From positions 1,984,001-2,048,000 of the forward strand of contig CAXXVF010000002.1 in the NCBI GenBank assembly GCA_963663605.2: 64,000 bases of DNA, read 5' to 3'. Source of the stretch: Sporobacter sp963663605. GTDB taxonomy: Bacteria; Bacillota; Clostridia; Oscillospirales; Oscillospiraceae. The translations under genes were made by a program, and so were the position numbers. Positions 21,664-30,282 of the stretch are shown one piece after another. The notes under the pieces are model-generated. The model made no database searches. It saw nothing but the letters and a program-made list of their open reading frames with translations, and had not been told where the DNA came from. Numbering within the stretch: position 1 is the stretch's first letter; each line of letters starts with the position of its first letter.

Positions 21664-22308
21664 TTACTCCGCTTTGTTGAGTCTGGTGAAATCGATCAGC
21701 GCATAGTCGGCCCTCCAGAGCGCATAAAGGGTATCGCCGCCCGTTTCTTCCGGGTACTCGATAAGTTTGAGCGTATTGCCGCCTTTATATGTCCAGTTTC
21801 CGCCGATATTATACAAGTCGTTCGCATCCCAACCCAGATGGACCAGGAGCGCCCGTGTCATGGAGGCGTATCCGCCGCCGCCGCACATAATGAATATTTT
21901 ATTGTTTTTGGGGAAGAGCTCCTCGAGGATGGTCATGGATTCCTTGTAATTGGCTGTTGCCGACGTGATGGTTCCCTTTTTATCCCACGCAAGCGTAAAG
22001 AGCTTGTCGCCCGTATAGGCGTTTTTGACCGGGAGCTTCGGAAGCGTCGCAAGGTAAGGATAGGGAACGATTTTGAAACCTGTGATCGTTTCGGACAGAT
22101 CCGGGTTGCCGCCGATGGCGGCGTAATCGGCCGGGTCGAACAGCATCCTGACATCCCTGTAAAGAACGTCGCCGCGCCCCAACCAATTGTCTATGGTCTT
22201 CATGTTTATGTTTTTGTCGACCCCGAACATGCTTTTGGGATCGGGTTCGGGCGCGGGTAAAACTGCCGCCCCGGACTGATTCAGGACTCCTGCTGTTTTG
22301 TTTTCCAT
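21664..22308 (-). CDS. Rhodanese-like domain protein
   Basis: 214 aa, single rhodanese fold; no secretion signal is seen, so probably cytoplasmic. The active-site loop is MCGGGGYASM with Cys142 as the sulfur carrier. The N-terminal DVLYRDVR block is the rhodanese CH2A-type start. Rhodaneses move sulfane sulfur, for instance to molybdenum or Fe-S enzymes, but nothing here fixes the partner. It is its own unit with a terminator; the upstream gene on this strand is the CoA ligase at 22433, 125 bases away. Confidence 0.75.
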   Translation of the reverse strand: MENKTAGVLNQSGAAVLPAPEPDPKSMFGVDKNINMKTIDNWLGRGDVLYRDVRMLFDPADYAAIGGNPDLSETITGFKIVPYPYLATLPKLPVKNAYTGDKLFTLAWDKKGTITSATANYKESMTILEELFPKNNKIFIMCGGGGYASMTRALLVHLGWDANDLYNIGGNWTYKGGNTLKLIEYPEETGGDTLYALWRADYALIDFTRLNKAE

Positions 22309-22432
22309 GTCGATACCTCAAATCTTTAATATTATGTCCGCGTCAGCGGAAAATTCCCGATTTTGTTTTTGCGGTTGACATTTACAGCGTGCGCTTCACA
22401 TGGGACTTTTACTTTCAACACAAAAATCCCTG

Positions 22433-23797
22433 CTAAGGCAACACTTTAATCATCTTTTTAAAATGCGCCCCGCCCTTTAACGCTCCTGGAGGAACTGTTT
22501 TTACCACCGGTAAATCAAAGTATTTCGCAATGATATCGGTATTCTGTAATTGCCGTATGATTTCTCCTCTTACATTTTCGCTCTCTACAGTCAGCTCCAC
22601 TTCAAACATAAGGTTTTGTTTGCCTTCTTTTTTCTCCAGATACATTTCGTAATCTACAACCTCGGGCAGCGTAAACAAGACATCGTCAAATAAAGTGGGA
22701 TAAATGCTGAATTCCGGGCTTATTTGCACAAGGGATTCCAATCTGCGGTTGATCCTGCTGATTGTTTTTAAATGAGAACCACAAGGGCAGGCTTTAGAGG
22801 TTAACGTGGCTATATCATGTGTCCGGTAACGAATTAACGGCATCCCTTCCCGGGAAATCGTTGTAAATACCAATTCTCCTTCTTTCCCGTCCGGCAAAAC
22901 CTCCCCTGTTTCCGGATCAACAAGCTCGGCAATTACATCCAGCTCATTTGTATGGTAACCTTCACCATAAGGACAATCAACTGCCAGGCCCAGGCCCATT
23001 TCAGTCAGACCATAATGGGTAACTATTTGACAATTCCAGGCTGTTTCAAGATTATGACGCATTACATCCGAAAGATGACTTGTCGTTACGAAGAGTGTCT
23101 TAACGCCCAATTTAGCCAGATCGTACTTGTCTTCCATCTCTTTTGTTATGCGGTAAATCAATCTGGTTTCGCCAAAAATTACGGTGCTTCCGTATTTAAT
23201 AATCGATTGAATCTGCTCTTCACTGGGAACAAACATCCCTGTATAAACAGCTTTCGCTCCCATTTTCTCAACTCCCCGAGCCAGCAAATCGGCCTGCCCC
23301 ATGACCGGCCCGCTGGGAAGCAGGATCTGGACAAGACCATTCGACCCGGTTACGGTATTCATACCCACGCCCATGAAATCTGTCATTTTTTCCAGATCAG
23401 CTTGGGTGAAAAAGATCTTCTTTTGAGGACCAACAGTCCCTGAACTGGTAAAAGTAACAGCTTTTTCTATCGCTCCCTGTGACAGGCATAGAAAGTCGTA
23501 TCCTCTGGCAGCCAGATCCCGGGAAGACGTTAATGGGAGCTTGTTTAAGTCCCCGATAGACTGAATATCTTCGGGCAATATGTTATGCCGGTCAAAAAGC
23601 TCACGGTAAAATTTGCTTTTATCATATACATACTGCAACGTTTTCTTTAATTTATGTAAACGGAAAGCCTCAAATATTTCGTTCGTGATTTTAGCATCCG
23701 GCAGCAGATTCCTTTCCTGTCCAAATTGCTTTTCTTCAGCAATCTGGTCCCTGCACAACCTGAACAAACCATCCTGCATTTTCACAATACCATTCAT
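22433..23797 (-). CDS. AMP-dependent CoA ligase, PaaK/DVU_1553-like
   Basis: 454-aa adenylate-forming enzyme of the phenylacetate-CoA ligase superfamily. The P-loop TSSGTVGPQKK is at residues 117-127, HYGLTEMGLG gives the A5 motif and YRTHDIATL the hinge. The GTVG form of the P-loop and the neighbourhood of radical SAM proteins, a methyltransferase and a CxxC protein match what I recall as the DVU_1553-type ligase set, whose pathway is unknown. Last gene of the 22433-36351 locus. It probably activates the acid on which the dehydratase-type enzymes act (inference). Confidence 0.8.
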   Translation of the reverse strand: MNGIVKMQDGLFRLCRDQIAEEKQFGQERNLLPDAKITNEIFEAFRLHKLKKTLQYVYDKSKFYRELFDRHNILPEDIQSIGDLNKLPLTSSRDLAARGYDFLCLSQGAIEKAVTFTSSGTVGPQKKIFFTQADLEKMTDFMGVGMNTVTGSNGLVQILLPSGPVMGQADLLARGVEKMGAKAVYTGMFVPSEEQIQSIIKYGSTVIFGETRLIYRITKEMEDKYDLAKLGVKTLFVTTSHLSDVMRHNLETAWNCQIVTHYGLTEMGLGLAVDCPYGEGYHTNELDVIAELVDPETGEVLPDGKEGELVFTTISREGMPLIRYRTHDIATLTSKACPCGSHLKTISRINRRLESLVQISPEFSIYPTLFDDVLFTLPEVVDYEMYLEKKEGKQNLMFEVELTVESENVRGEIIRQLQNTDIIAKYFDLPVVKTVPPGALKGGAHFKKMIKVLP

Positions 23798-23811
23798 AAA
23801 TAAATACTCCT

Positions 23812-25128
23812 TCAGCTTATTCCGGGATAGATTTTTTTCCCGTTTTCACCAGTCAGATACTTTGCGCACAAAGGAACAATTTTTTGATCGGAGCAGATAA
23901 TGTGTATAATACATCGCTTCAATCTTTCAAGATCAATGTTCCAGGCATCCTGGAAAGCCATTCCGCCTATGGTTAAAGTCATCCTCTCATTATATGTCCA
24001 TTGGGTTTTGGTAAAACGACGCGCCTTTTTTGCAGCATCACTTTCCTTTTTCTCTCTTTTTTGATATTTGGACAAAGCCTGCAGTTTTCCGTTTTTTGAT
24101 AACATGAAAAATCCATTAAAGGAACATTGGGGATGCTCGCAGCCCGCCGGCAAAAAATGATCCCGCCTTACCTCACCGCCGGTTTGTTCTTCAATGGCTC
24201 GCAGAACATCTGGTATGGTAATCCTGTCTATATTTTGAGGCTCGACAGGATAATTGCCAAAATAGCTTATTGGCTGAAAATGAATGCCTTTAACCGCCGG
24301 CATCCACTCCTTCGCCAGGCGGATAATTTCTCCTAATTGCCTGTCATTGACCCCGGGTATGACACAGGGGACCAAAATAACAGCCAAGTTGGCTTCAGCA
24401 CAGTTTTTAATAGCCTGCAGCTTATAACTTAGAATACTTTTTCCCTGATAATACCCAGAAGAATATTTATAAGGCTCTTCCGATATTCCGTCCAGTCCCA
24501 AATATACGGTTGTTAACCCGGCATTTTTTAACTTATAAAGATACTCCTGATCTTGGGCAATTCTAATGCCGTTCGTGTTGAGCTGGATATAATCAAAACC
24601 CAATTCCTTTCCCAAAGAAATAATTTGCGGCAGGTCATCCCTTACCGTGGGTTCACCTCCGCATAATTCTACAGGATATGGTTCGCCACACGAATTAAGG
24701 TAAAATTCATACATATTTCTAATACTGTTTAAATCAGGTTCATAGTAATCCTCTCCCGGATTTCGGGTAAAGCAAACCGGGCAATTAAGATTGCATCGGT
24801 TGGTAACCATAATCGCTGCTGAACAAATTTCCTGCCGGTGGTCTTCGCACGGCCCGCAGTCATAAGGGCATCCCGAACCGGAAGCGGAGCCGATATGGAA
24901 ACTTTGTATTTCCGAAGAAAGGAAAGCCTCTCCCCCGCCGTATTCCAGCCATTGCAGATAATTTTCTTTATTGTCCCGCCAGATAACCGTTTGAAACGTG
25001 CCATGCTCGGGGCACCTTTTATTCATATATATCTCGCCGTTTACTTCCTCTATCCTGGCCGGGATCCGTCTCAGACAGCTGGGGCATAAACTTACGGTTT
25101 CTTTAATTAAGTCCCGTTGCTTATCCAT
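23812..25128 (-). CDS. Radical SAM protein with N-terminal Cys-rich domain (1)
   Basis: 438 aa. The radical SAM cluster motif Cx3Cx2C is C112/C116/C119 (RCNLNCPVC), and GGEPT is the SAM-binding segment. Before it is a zinc-ribbon-like part (C15/C18, C39 with EHG) and more cysteines (C87, C91, C94, C102). After it, GCEHPQCSFNG adds further Cys. This architecture is that of the MJ0619/tetraether-synthase-like and TrsS-like radical SAM proteins, which include methylases and carbon-carbon-bond-forming enzymes. It overlaps the next gene upstream by 8 bases, so they are coupled. Paralogue of 25121-26455. Reaction unknown. Confidence 0.82.
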   Translation of the reverse strand: MDKQRDLIKETVSLCPSCLRRIPARIEEVNGEIYMNKRCPEHGTFQTVIWRDNKENYLQWLEYGGGEAFLSSEIQSFHIGSASGSGCPYDCGPCEDHRQEICSAAIMVTNRCNLNCPVCFTRNPGEDYYEPDLNSIRNMYEFYLNSCGEPYPVELCGGEPTVRDDLPQIISLGKELGFDYIQLNTNGIRIAQDQEYLYKLKNAGLTTVYLGLDGISEEPYKYSSGYYQGKSILSYKLQAIKNCAEANLAVILVPCVIPGVNDRQLGEIIRLAKEWMPAVKGIHFQPISYFGNYPVEPQNIDRITIPDVLRAIEEQTGGEVRRDHFLPAGCEHPQCSFNGFFMLSKNGKLQALSKYQKREKKESDAAKKARRFTKTQWTYNERMTLTIGGMAFQDAWNIDLERLKRCIIHIICSDQKIVPLCAKYLTGENGKKIYPGIS

Positions 25129-26455
25129 TGCGATACAACCGTTCCCCCCTCGTACTGGTTAGATGGAAAGCGCAAAGCGGGATCAGCTGCCCCTTATTGC
25201 TGACCACATGAACACAACAGCCCTTGAGCCTGCCTATATCAATATTCCAGGCATCCTGGAAGGGCATTCCTGTTAGTGACAAGGTATAGTCTTTTATTCT
25301 TTTTGCCAGTCTTCCGGATTGGGCAATCTGCTTTCCTTTCTCAGGCTCGCTTGTCAGTTGCCAGTGGTTTTTAGTGTACTGATTTGCCTTGGCCACAAAA
25401 TCCTGAGTCGTATTTACGTGTTCCGGGGAAACTGTTTCGTTCTGTGTAATAGGCTGAAACCGCCCATTTTCCTGTAAATAAAACAATCCGCTGAACGCGC
25501 AGTGCGGATCGAACCTTTTGCGGGGAATAAGGTTTCTCACTTTTATTTCTCCATGGGTCTGAGCTTCGATTCCCTTGACAATATCGGCCAGCGTGACTCT
25601 GTCCTCATCCTGTGGGCTGCTTACCGGAAAACGTCCGAAATAACTTACGGGCTGAAAGTGGATTCCCTTGACTATGGGCATTTGTTCCCTGGCAAAATCA
25701 ATAATCCGACTTATTTCAGAAAAATTAACTCGGGGAACGATTGTCGGCACCAAAAGGACGCCTATATTAACAGCCCTGCAGTTTTCTATGGCCTTTAACT
25801 TGGTATCCAGCATTTTTTTGCCGCGGAGTGCTTGATATATGTCGTCATTCAGCCCGTCAAACTGCAAATAAATTAAATCAGCGCCATTATCTTTAAGCTG
25901 CTGCAAGTAATTCAAATCTTCCGCTATTCTCAGGCCGTTCGTATTAACTTGAACATGCTCGAAGCCCATTTCCTTCCCCAACCGGATAATCTCATGCAGA
26001 TCATCTCTTACCGTTGGTTCTCCTCCGCTTATTTGGATCGAACAAAAGCCGGTATTTTTGTCCCGGACAGCAGCGTACATCTCCCGGATTTTATTTATGT
26101 CCGGCTCGAAAATTTCTTGGGCACTGTCCGCAAAACAAACGGGACAATTCATATTACAGCGGTAAGTAACTTCCAAAACGGCAGTACAGGTCCCTCCCTC
26201 ATGTTCGGTACACATGCCGCAGTCAAAGGGACACCCCTTTGCCGGGGAAATGCCATTTTCCATTTTTCCCGCATGGGTACTCTGTGATTGCCATTGTTCA
26301 TATAATGCGGCATCTCTCCACACCAGGGTCTTATACTGACCATGTTCAGGACATTCTTTGTGCAAATAGACATTATTATCCTCAACAATATAATAAGCCG
26401 GTATCCTTTGCAGGCATTCCGGGCATAGACTCTCAGTGTCGGTTATAATATTCAT
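25121..26455 (-). CDS. Radical SAM protein with N-terminal Cys-rich domain (2)
   Basis: 444 aa. Radical SAM motif C100/C104/C107 (RCNMNCPVC), SAM segment SGGEPT. N-terminal C11/C14 and C35, then C75/C79/C82/C90 and a C-terminal DPHCAFSG. It has the same architecture as its neighbour and clear similarity along the whole length (both contain KGIHFQP.SYFG and AFQDAWNID-type blocks). ATG start with GAGGTGG upstream. Two such paralogues side by side suggest a heterodimer or two steps on related substrates (inference). Confidence 0.82.
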   Translation of the reverse strand: MNIITDTESLCPECLQRIPAYYIVEDNNVYLHKECPEHGQYKTLVWRDAALYEQWQSQSTHAGKMENGISPAKGCPFDCGMCTEHEGGTCTAVLEVTYRCNMNCPVCFADSAQEIFEPDINKIREMYAAVRDKNTGFCSIQISGGEPTVRDDLHEIIRLGKEMGFEHVQVNTNGLRIAEDLNYLQQLKDNGADLIYLQFDGLNDDIYQALRGKKMLDTKLKAIENCRAVNIGVLLVPTIVPRVNFSEISRIIDFAREQMPIVKGIHFQPVSYFGRFPVSSPQDEDRVTLADIVKGIEAQTHGEIKVRNLIPRKRFDPHCAFSGLFYLQENGRFQPITQNETVSPEHVNTTQDFVAKANQYTKNHWQLTSEPEKGKQIAQSGRLAKRIKDYTLSLTGMPFQDAWNIDIGRLKGCCVHVVSNKGQLIPLCAFHLTSTRGERLYRNG

Positions 26456-26464
26456 TTTTCCACC

Positions 26465-27061
26465 TCATCCTTCCGTATTGATCCTGAATAAATGCTTTAA
26501 GCTAAAATCAATATAATCATTATATTCTTCCAGAGAATAGTCATATAGCTTATTTAGCTTTTCCATAATCAGCCTTTGAATAGTACTTTCAAATATGTAG
26601 CATCTTTTCTTTAAATCCTGTGCTTCAGATTGAGCAAGTTTTATTCTGTTGGCTAATTGCGGCATGTAATTATAAAAAAGTCTTATCTCGTGATCTTTTC
26701 TAAACTTATAACCGTACTCCGTAAACATCAAAATATATATTTCTTTATTTCCCAAAGCGAAATTCATCATATTGAGGGCCATAATTCTGCATAAACAGCA
26801 AATACCTTCTTCAGCCAGTTTTTCTTTTTTGTTTTCCATATCATGAAATATCATTTTGTAAAGAATATTAAAGCCTTTAATAATAACTTCCTTTTTTATT
26901 TCATCAATGTTTTTGTAATAATTGTATACAGTCATTGAAGAAATATTTAGTTCCGTGGCCAGTCTTCTGGCGGAGAAAGCTTCATTACCTTCGCTTTTGA
27001 TAATATGAAAAGAAGTATCGACAATCTTTTGTTTTTCAAATATTATTTTTTTTCTTGCCAT
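26465..27061 (-). CDS. TetR-family transcriptional regulator
   Basis: 198 aa. The N-terminal helix-turn-helix (FSARRLATELNISSMTVYNYY) is typical of TetR/AcrR; the C-terminal ligand-binding part is Phe/Tyr/Met-rich and unassigned. Its ATG directly follows the stop of the dehydratase-like gene at 27062, so it is embedded in, and probably controls, this locus, with an acyl-CoA or aromatic acid as a possible inducer (inference). Confidence 0.85.
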   Translation of the reverse strand: MARKKIIFEKQKIVDTSFHIIKSEGNEAFSARRLATELNISSMTVYNYYKNIDEIKKEVIIKGFNILYKMIFHDMENKKEKLAEEGICCLCRIMALNMMNFALGNKEIYILMFTEYGYKFRKDHEIRLFYNYMPQLANRIKLAQSEAQDLKKRCYIFESTIQRLIMEKLNKLYDYSLEEYNDYIDFSLKHLFRINTEG

Positions 27062-28501
27062 TTATGCTCTCTCCAATAATCTACCGATACTTTCAATTTG
27101 ATTCAATATTCTTTGTTTATTATTAAACCGTTCATCCCAGAAATTTGCTTCCAGGATAAAAACCGGTTTCGCAATTGATTCTTTGAGAATTATTCTGAGA
27201 AGAGTTTGGTGTGCCCCCAACCAACGGTCAAAGGTGAAAAAGCCGAGTATCAAACCGTTGTTCTTATATTTGGCCAGCAAACGGGCAATTGCCGCTGCTT
27301 CATAAAAAACATTATTAAACAATGGCAAGCTCAGCCACTGTCCGGCTATTATTTCATAAAGATTCTTTTCCGGTATATTTTCTTTTGCCTTACAGCCACT
27401 ATGTGCTTTATTTCCCTGAATACCCGCCCCCATCATGCAAGTATTAAATGTTAAAGCAACACCAGCCCTTTCAAAATGCTTAACAATATGGGGAAGGCAA
27501 AAAGGAATAAGATAGCAACCCAACCGCGGAGCTCCAGATGGTAAAATTCCTTCTCCGTTTCTGATCCGTTGCTTTACTTCTTTAATGATAATATCAATAC
27601 ATTCTTCAATAAGGTTAATTCCTATATTTAATGGCGCAAGCTGCAATGCGTTAATCAGGGAAAGCTCATTGCCTCCCAGCGGGACCGGATCTGCATTGGC
27701 AATCAAAGTATTCAGATAATATATTTTGGCTGTAATTTTACCCCAGCTATTCATTGCTTTCTTCACAGCTTCCCGGGGAAGTTTGAACCGGCATTTTTGT
27801 TCAATTGTATTAACGGCGTCTTTTATTTGCCCGGCCAGGTATGTTATCCGCTCCCGGCATACCCCTCCGTCCTGTTCATCCTTGCAGGTATCATGCGGTA
27901 TTTTTGTGCAAACATAGGACCACTGTTTGCCATAACAAAATTGGATAAACTCTTCAGTTTTAGGCGCCTCATCACAAGCAGTTCCCCATGTCCAGACGAT
28001 GTCAGGACCGGGAATGAATTTTTCGGAATAGATTAATGTCCGCATTTTATTAAGCGCGCAATGCCTGCAAGCCGGAGTAAATCCTTGTTCCTCCAATTTT
28101 TCCAAACCTGCATTACGCCAATGAAAAAAGCTGTTTAACACGATCATGAAAATAAAATCCGGGGCGCCTGTATATATTCTCTCCTCGCAGCTGTCTTTCA
28201 AGGCAAGAAAAAGAGGCGCAGGTGAAGGTACCGTCCCGTAGATAATTCTACAATTTTCGTTTTTATCCATAGGCAGATCCAGGATACTGAGAAATTCACG
28301 GATATAAACGCCAATAAGTTTCTTTATCCCCTCCAGCTTTATATCGTAATTTTGAGGTATCCACTTCTCTACGGCAAAGGCTACCTGTTCTTCCCCGATA
28401 CCAAACTTTTTACATGCCTTATTTAGCTTGCAAGTATACTTTGCGATTTCTTGCTGATCAAATCCGCAAAGAGAAAGAAAGTTTTCATAAACCGCCCCCA
28501 T
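27062..28501 (-). CDS. 2-hydroxyacyl-CoA dehydratase/benzoyl-CoA reductase family, large subunit (paralogue 3)
   Basis: 479 aa. The family Cys sites are kept as CRHCALNK (Cx2C) and WGTACDEAP. The C-terminal LGFFTFDRWLGAHQ block matches its two paralogues. The sequence has many extra cysteines and is the most divergent of the three large subunits here. This family uses ATP-driven single-electron reduction delivered by the activator (34299-35105) to dehydrate 2-hydroxyacyl-CoA or reduce an aromatic acyl-CoA. ATG with AGGAG upstream. It may be a variant subunit or have its own substrate; no adjacent small-subunit gene. Confidence 0.82.
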   Translation of the reverse strand: MGAVYENFLSLCGFDQQEIAKYTCKLNKACKKFGIGEEQVAFAVEKWIPQNYDIKLEGIKKLIGVYIREFLSILDLPMDKNENCRIIYGTVPSPAPLFLALKDSCEERIYTGAPDFIFMIVLNSFFHWRNAGLEKLEEQGFTPACRHCALNKMRTLIYSEKFIPGPDIVWTWGTACDEAPKTEEFIQFCYGKQWSYVCTKIPHDTCKDEQDGGVCRERITYLAGQIKDAVNTIEQKCRFKLPREAVKKAMNSWGKITAKIYYLNTLIANADPVPLGGNELSLINALQLAPLNIGINLIEECIDIIIKEVKQRIRNGEGILPSGAPRLGCYLIPFCLPHIVKHFERAGVALTFNTCMMGAGIQGNKAHSGCKAKENIPEKNLYEIIAGQWLSLPLFNNVFYEAAAIARLLAKYKNNGLILGFFTFDRWLGAHQTLLRIILKESIAKPVFILEANFWDERFNNKQRILNQIESIGRLLERA

Positions 28502-28524
28502 ATAATCTGCTCCTAATTAACAGT

Positions 28525-29946
28525 CTAAATAATCATTTTATTCATTTTCAAAAAATGACAAATGCTTTCGATTCTGGTTCTTAAATCGTCCAGGCGAAAC
28601 ATTCCGTCTTCCCAAATGTCCCCTTCTATATAAAAATGAGGTATTTTCATTTCTTCTTCAATCTTATTAAAAATTATTTTATGATGTACGCCCATCCATC
28701 TTTCAAAATTATAGAAACCAAGCAGCATGGCGTCCGGCCTATATTTACTAAGTATCCGGCAATTAAGTTCCACTTCGTATTCTATATTGACGCTGCCAGG
28801 CATTTGCAGCCATTGTTCAGCAATGATACTGAATAGGTCCTGATAGCTTGACTTCTCTAAAAAACTATCCGTCGCTGTATAAAATGTGCTAAAAGATAAG
28901 TTTACTCCATTTTCCAGGAACAAAGCATTAACCCAGGGTACGCAGAAGGGAACAAAGTAACAGCCCAGTTTAGGAGCTCCAGCCGGTAAAACCCCTTCTT
29001 TTCTGTCAATTAAATCCTGCACTTCCTCGATAGTAATATCAATTGCATCTTCCAAATATTCCAATCCGGTATTGAAGGCTATGGTCTTCATCTGTCCGAT
29101 AAGGGACAATTCATTGCCGCTTAAAGGCTGCGGATCCGCATTGATAACCAAATCATAAAGACGATTAATTTTGTTCAATAACCTGTCGGCATCCTCCAGG
29201 GCCTGCCTAAAATCCTGCTCGCTTACTTTGATCCCGGTAATTTTCTCGATTTGCCTGTGCCCGTCTTCAATTTGCATAGCCAAATAATTTACTCTCTCTT
29301 GGCTTTCATTTTCTATTTCCCCTAAATATGCATCATGGGGGATGTTGCAAAAGACTGAGTTCCATTTTTCATCAGCATAACAATGAATAAACTCATCCAT
29401 TTTGGGTGCTTCATTACAATTAAATCCCCAACTCCAAATTACGTCGGGTGAAGGGATTACTTCCGCCATTTTTGCGCTCAACCTTGTCTTGCTCAGGCCG
29501 CAGTGCGGACAACCGGCATTCATAATGCATTTATTAGCCTTTTCAATAAACGCCGAGGTCTTATGAAAAAAAGAACCCAGGATTGTAACAATGTGAATAC
29601 CCGGAAAACTGACAAAAACCTTTTCTCCGCCGCTTATTTTGAACGCCTGGAAACTAATCGGGCTAGCCGGCAGCGCCCCATAAACTATTTTAACTCCGTT
29701 TTGCTTATATTCAAATATCTTTGTTATTTCGATTACTTCTCTGATATAAGCACCAATACATTTTCTAATTCCCCTTAGGTTAGTACTCCAGTGTTTAGGC
29801 AGCCATTCTTTAACAGCATGACGCACATCCTCTTCAGTAATACCCAATTTTTTTGAAGCTTTTATCCATTCCGGCAAATACGCCGCTATTTCTTCTTTTT
29901 CAAAACCGGTCAGCAGTAAAAACTCTTCATAAATATTTTTGTTCAT
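28525..29946 (-). CDS. 2-hydroxyacyl-CoA dehydratase/benzoyl-CoA reductase family, large subunit (paralogue 2)
   Basis: 473 aa from the ATG at 29946, chosen because GGAAGG lies upstream and the N-terminus then aligns with its paralogue; a TTG six codons earlier is possible. Cys sites are CPHCGLSKTR and WGFNCNEAPK. The C-terminal LLGFYNFERWMGVHH segment is conserved. It should bind a [4Fe-4S] cluster and pair with a small subunit, but the only small subunit encoded is at 31709, beyond paralogue 1. The 336-base gap upstream hints at separate expression. Confidence 0.84.
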   Translation of the reverse strand: MNKNIYEEFLLLTGFEKEEIAAYLPEWIKASKKLGITEEDVRHAVKEWLPKHWSTNLRGIRKCIGAYIREVIEITKIFEYKQNGVKIVYGALPASPISFQAFKISGGEKVFVSFPGIHIVTILGSFFHKTSAFIEKANKCIMNAGCPHCGLSKTRLSAKMAEVIPSPDVIWSWGFNCNEAPKMDEFIHCYADEKWNSVFCNIPHDAYLGEIENESQERVNYLAMQIEDGHRQIEKITGIKVSEQDFRQALEDADRLLNKINRLYDLVINADPQPLSGNELSLIGQMKTIAFNTGLEYLEDAIDITIEEVQDLIDRKEGVLPAGAPKLGCYFVPFCVPWVNALFLENGVNLSFSTFYTATDSFLEKSSYQDLFSIIAEQWLQMPGSVNIEYEVELNCRILSKYRPDAMLLGFYNFERWMGVHHKIIFNKIEEEMKIPHFYIEGDIWEDGMFRLDDLRTRIESICHFLKMNKMII

Positions 29947-30282
29947 AGCACATGCGCCTTCCAATTATTTATTGATACTATCTCTAGAAAACATTACCCT
30001 AATTTTGTTATAAAAGCAAGCACAGCCATTAACCGGTATGTGTCAAGTAAACGTTGGTAAAAGCCAGCGTATATAAATTTGTGCGGATTAGTTTGCAGCG
30101 TTCAGCTGTTGAGCTGTCTCTTCAATTTCCTGCGTGTTTCTTCTTTTTTCCCGATATACGCATTCCGCATACGTCACCTGCCTTGGATATTGTTCACAAA
30201 TCTTAACAAGTTCAGTATGCAGGAGGAATAGTCATTGCTATTCCTCCTTACACCTTGCCAATGAATATTTTACGCTAAGCTA
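29947..30282 (-). other. Intergenic gap with hairpin inside the dehydratase-like locus
   Basis: The only large gap in this locus. An 11-bp perfect hairpin (30221-30231 with 30238-30248, aggaggaatag) lies about 35 bases after the stop of paralogue 1, without a T-run. It may attenuate transcription between paralogue 1 and paralogues 2 and 3. No gene seen. Confidence 0.5.

Noticed and set aside
23812..26455. Radical SAM proteins as activases for the glycyl radical enzyme
   Set aside because: They are about 440 aa with an N-terminal zinc-ribbon-like part and belong to a different radical SAM type; activases are about 250-320 aa with the motif near the N-terminus, and these lie in another operon 17 kb away.
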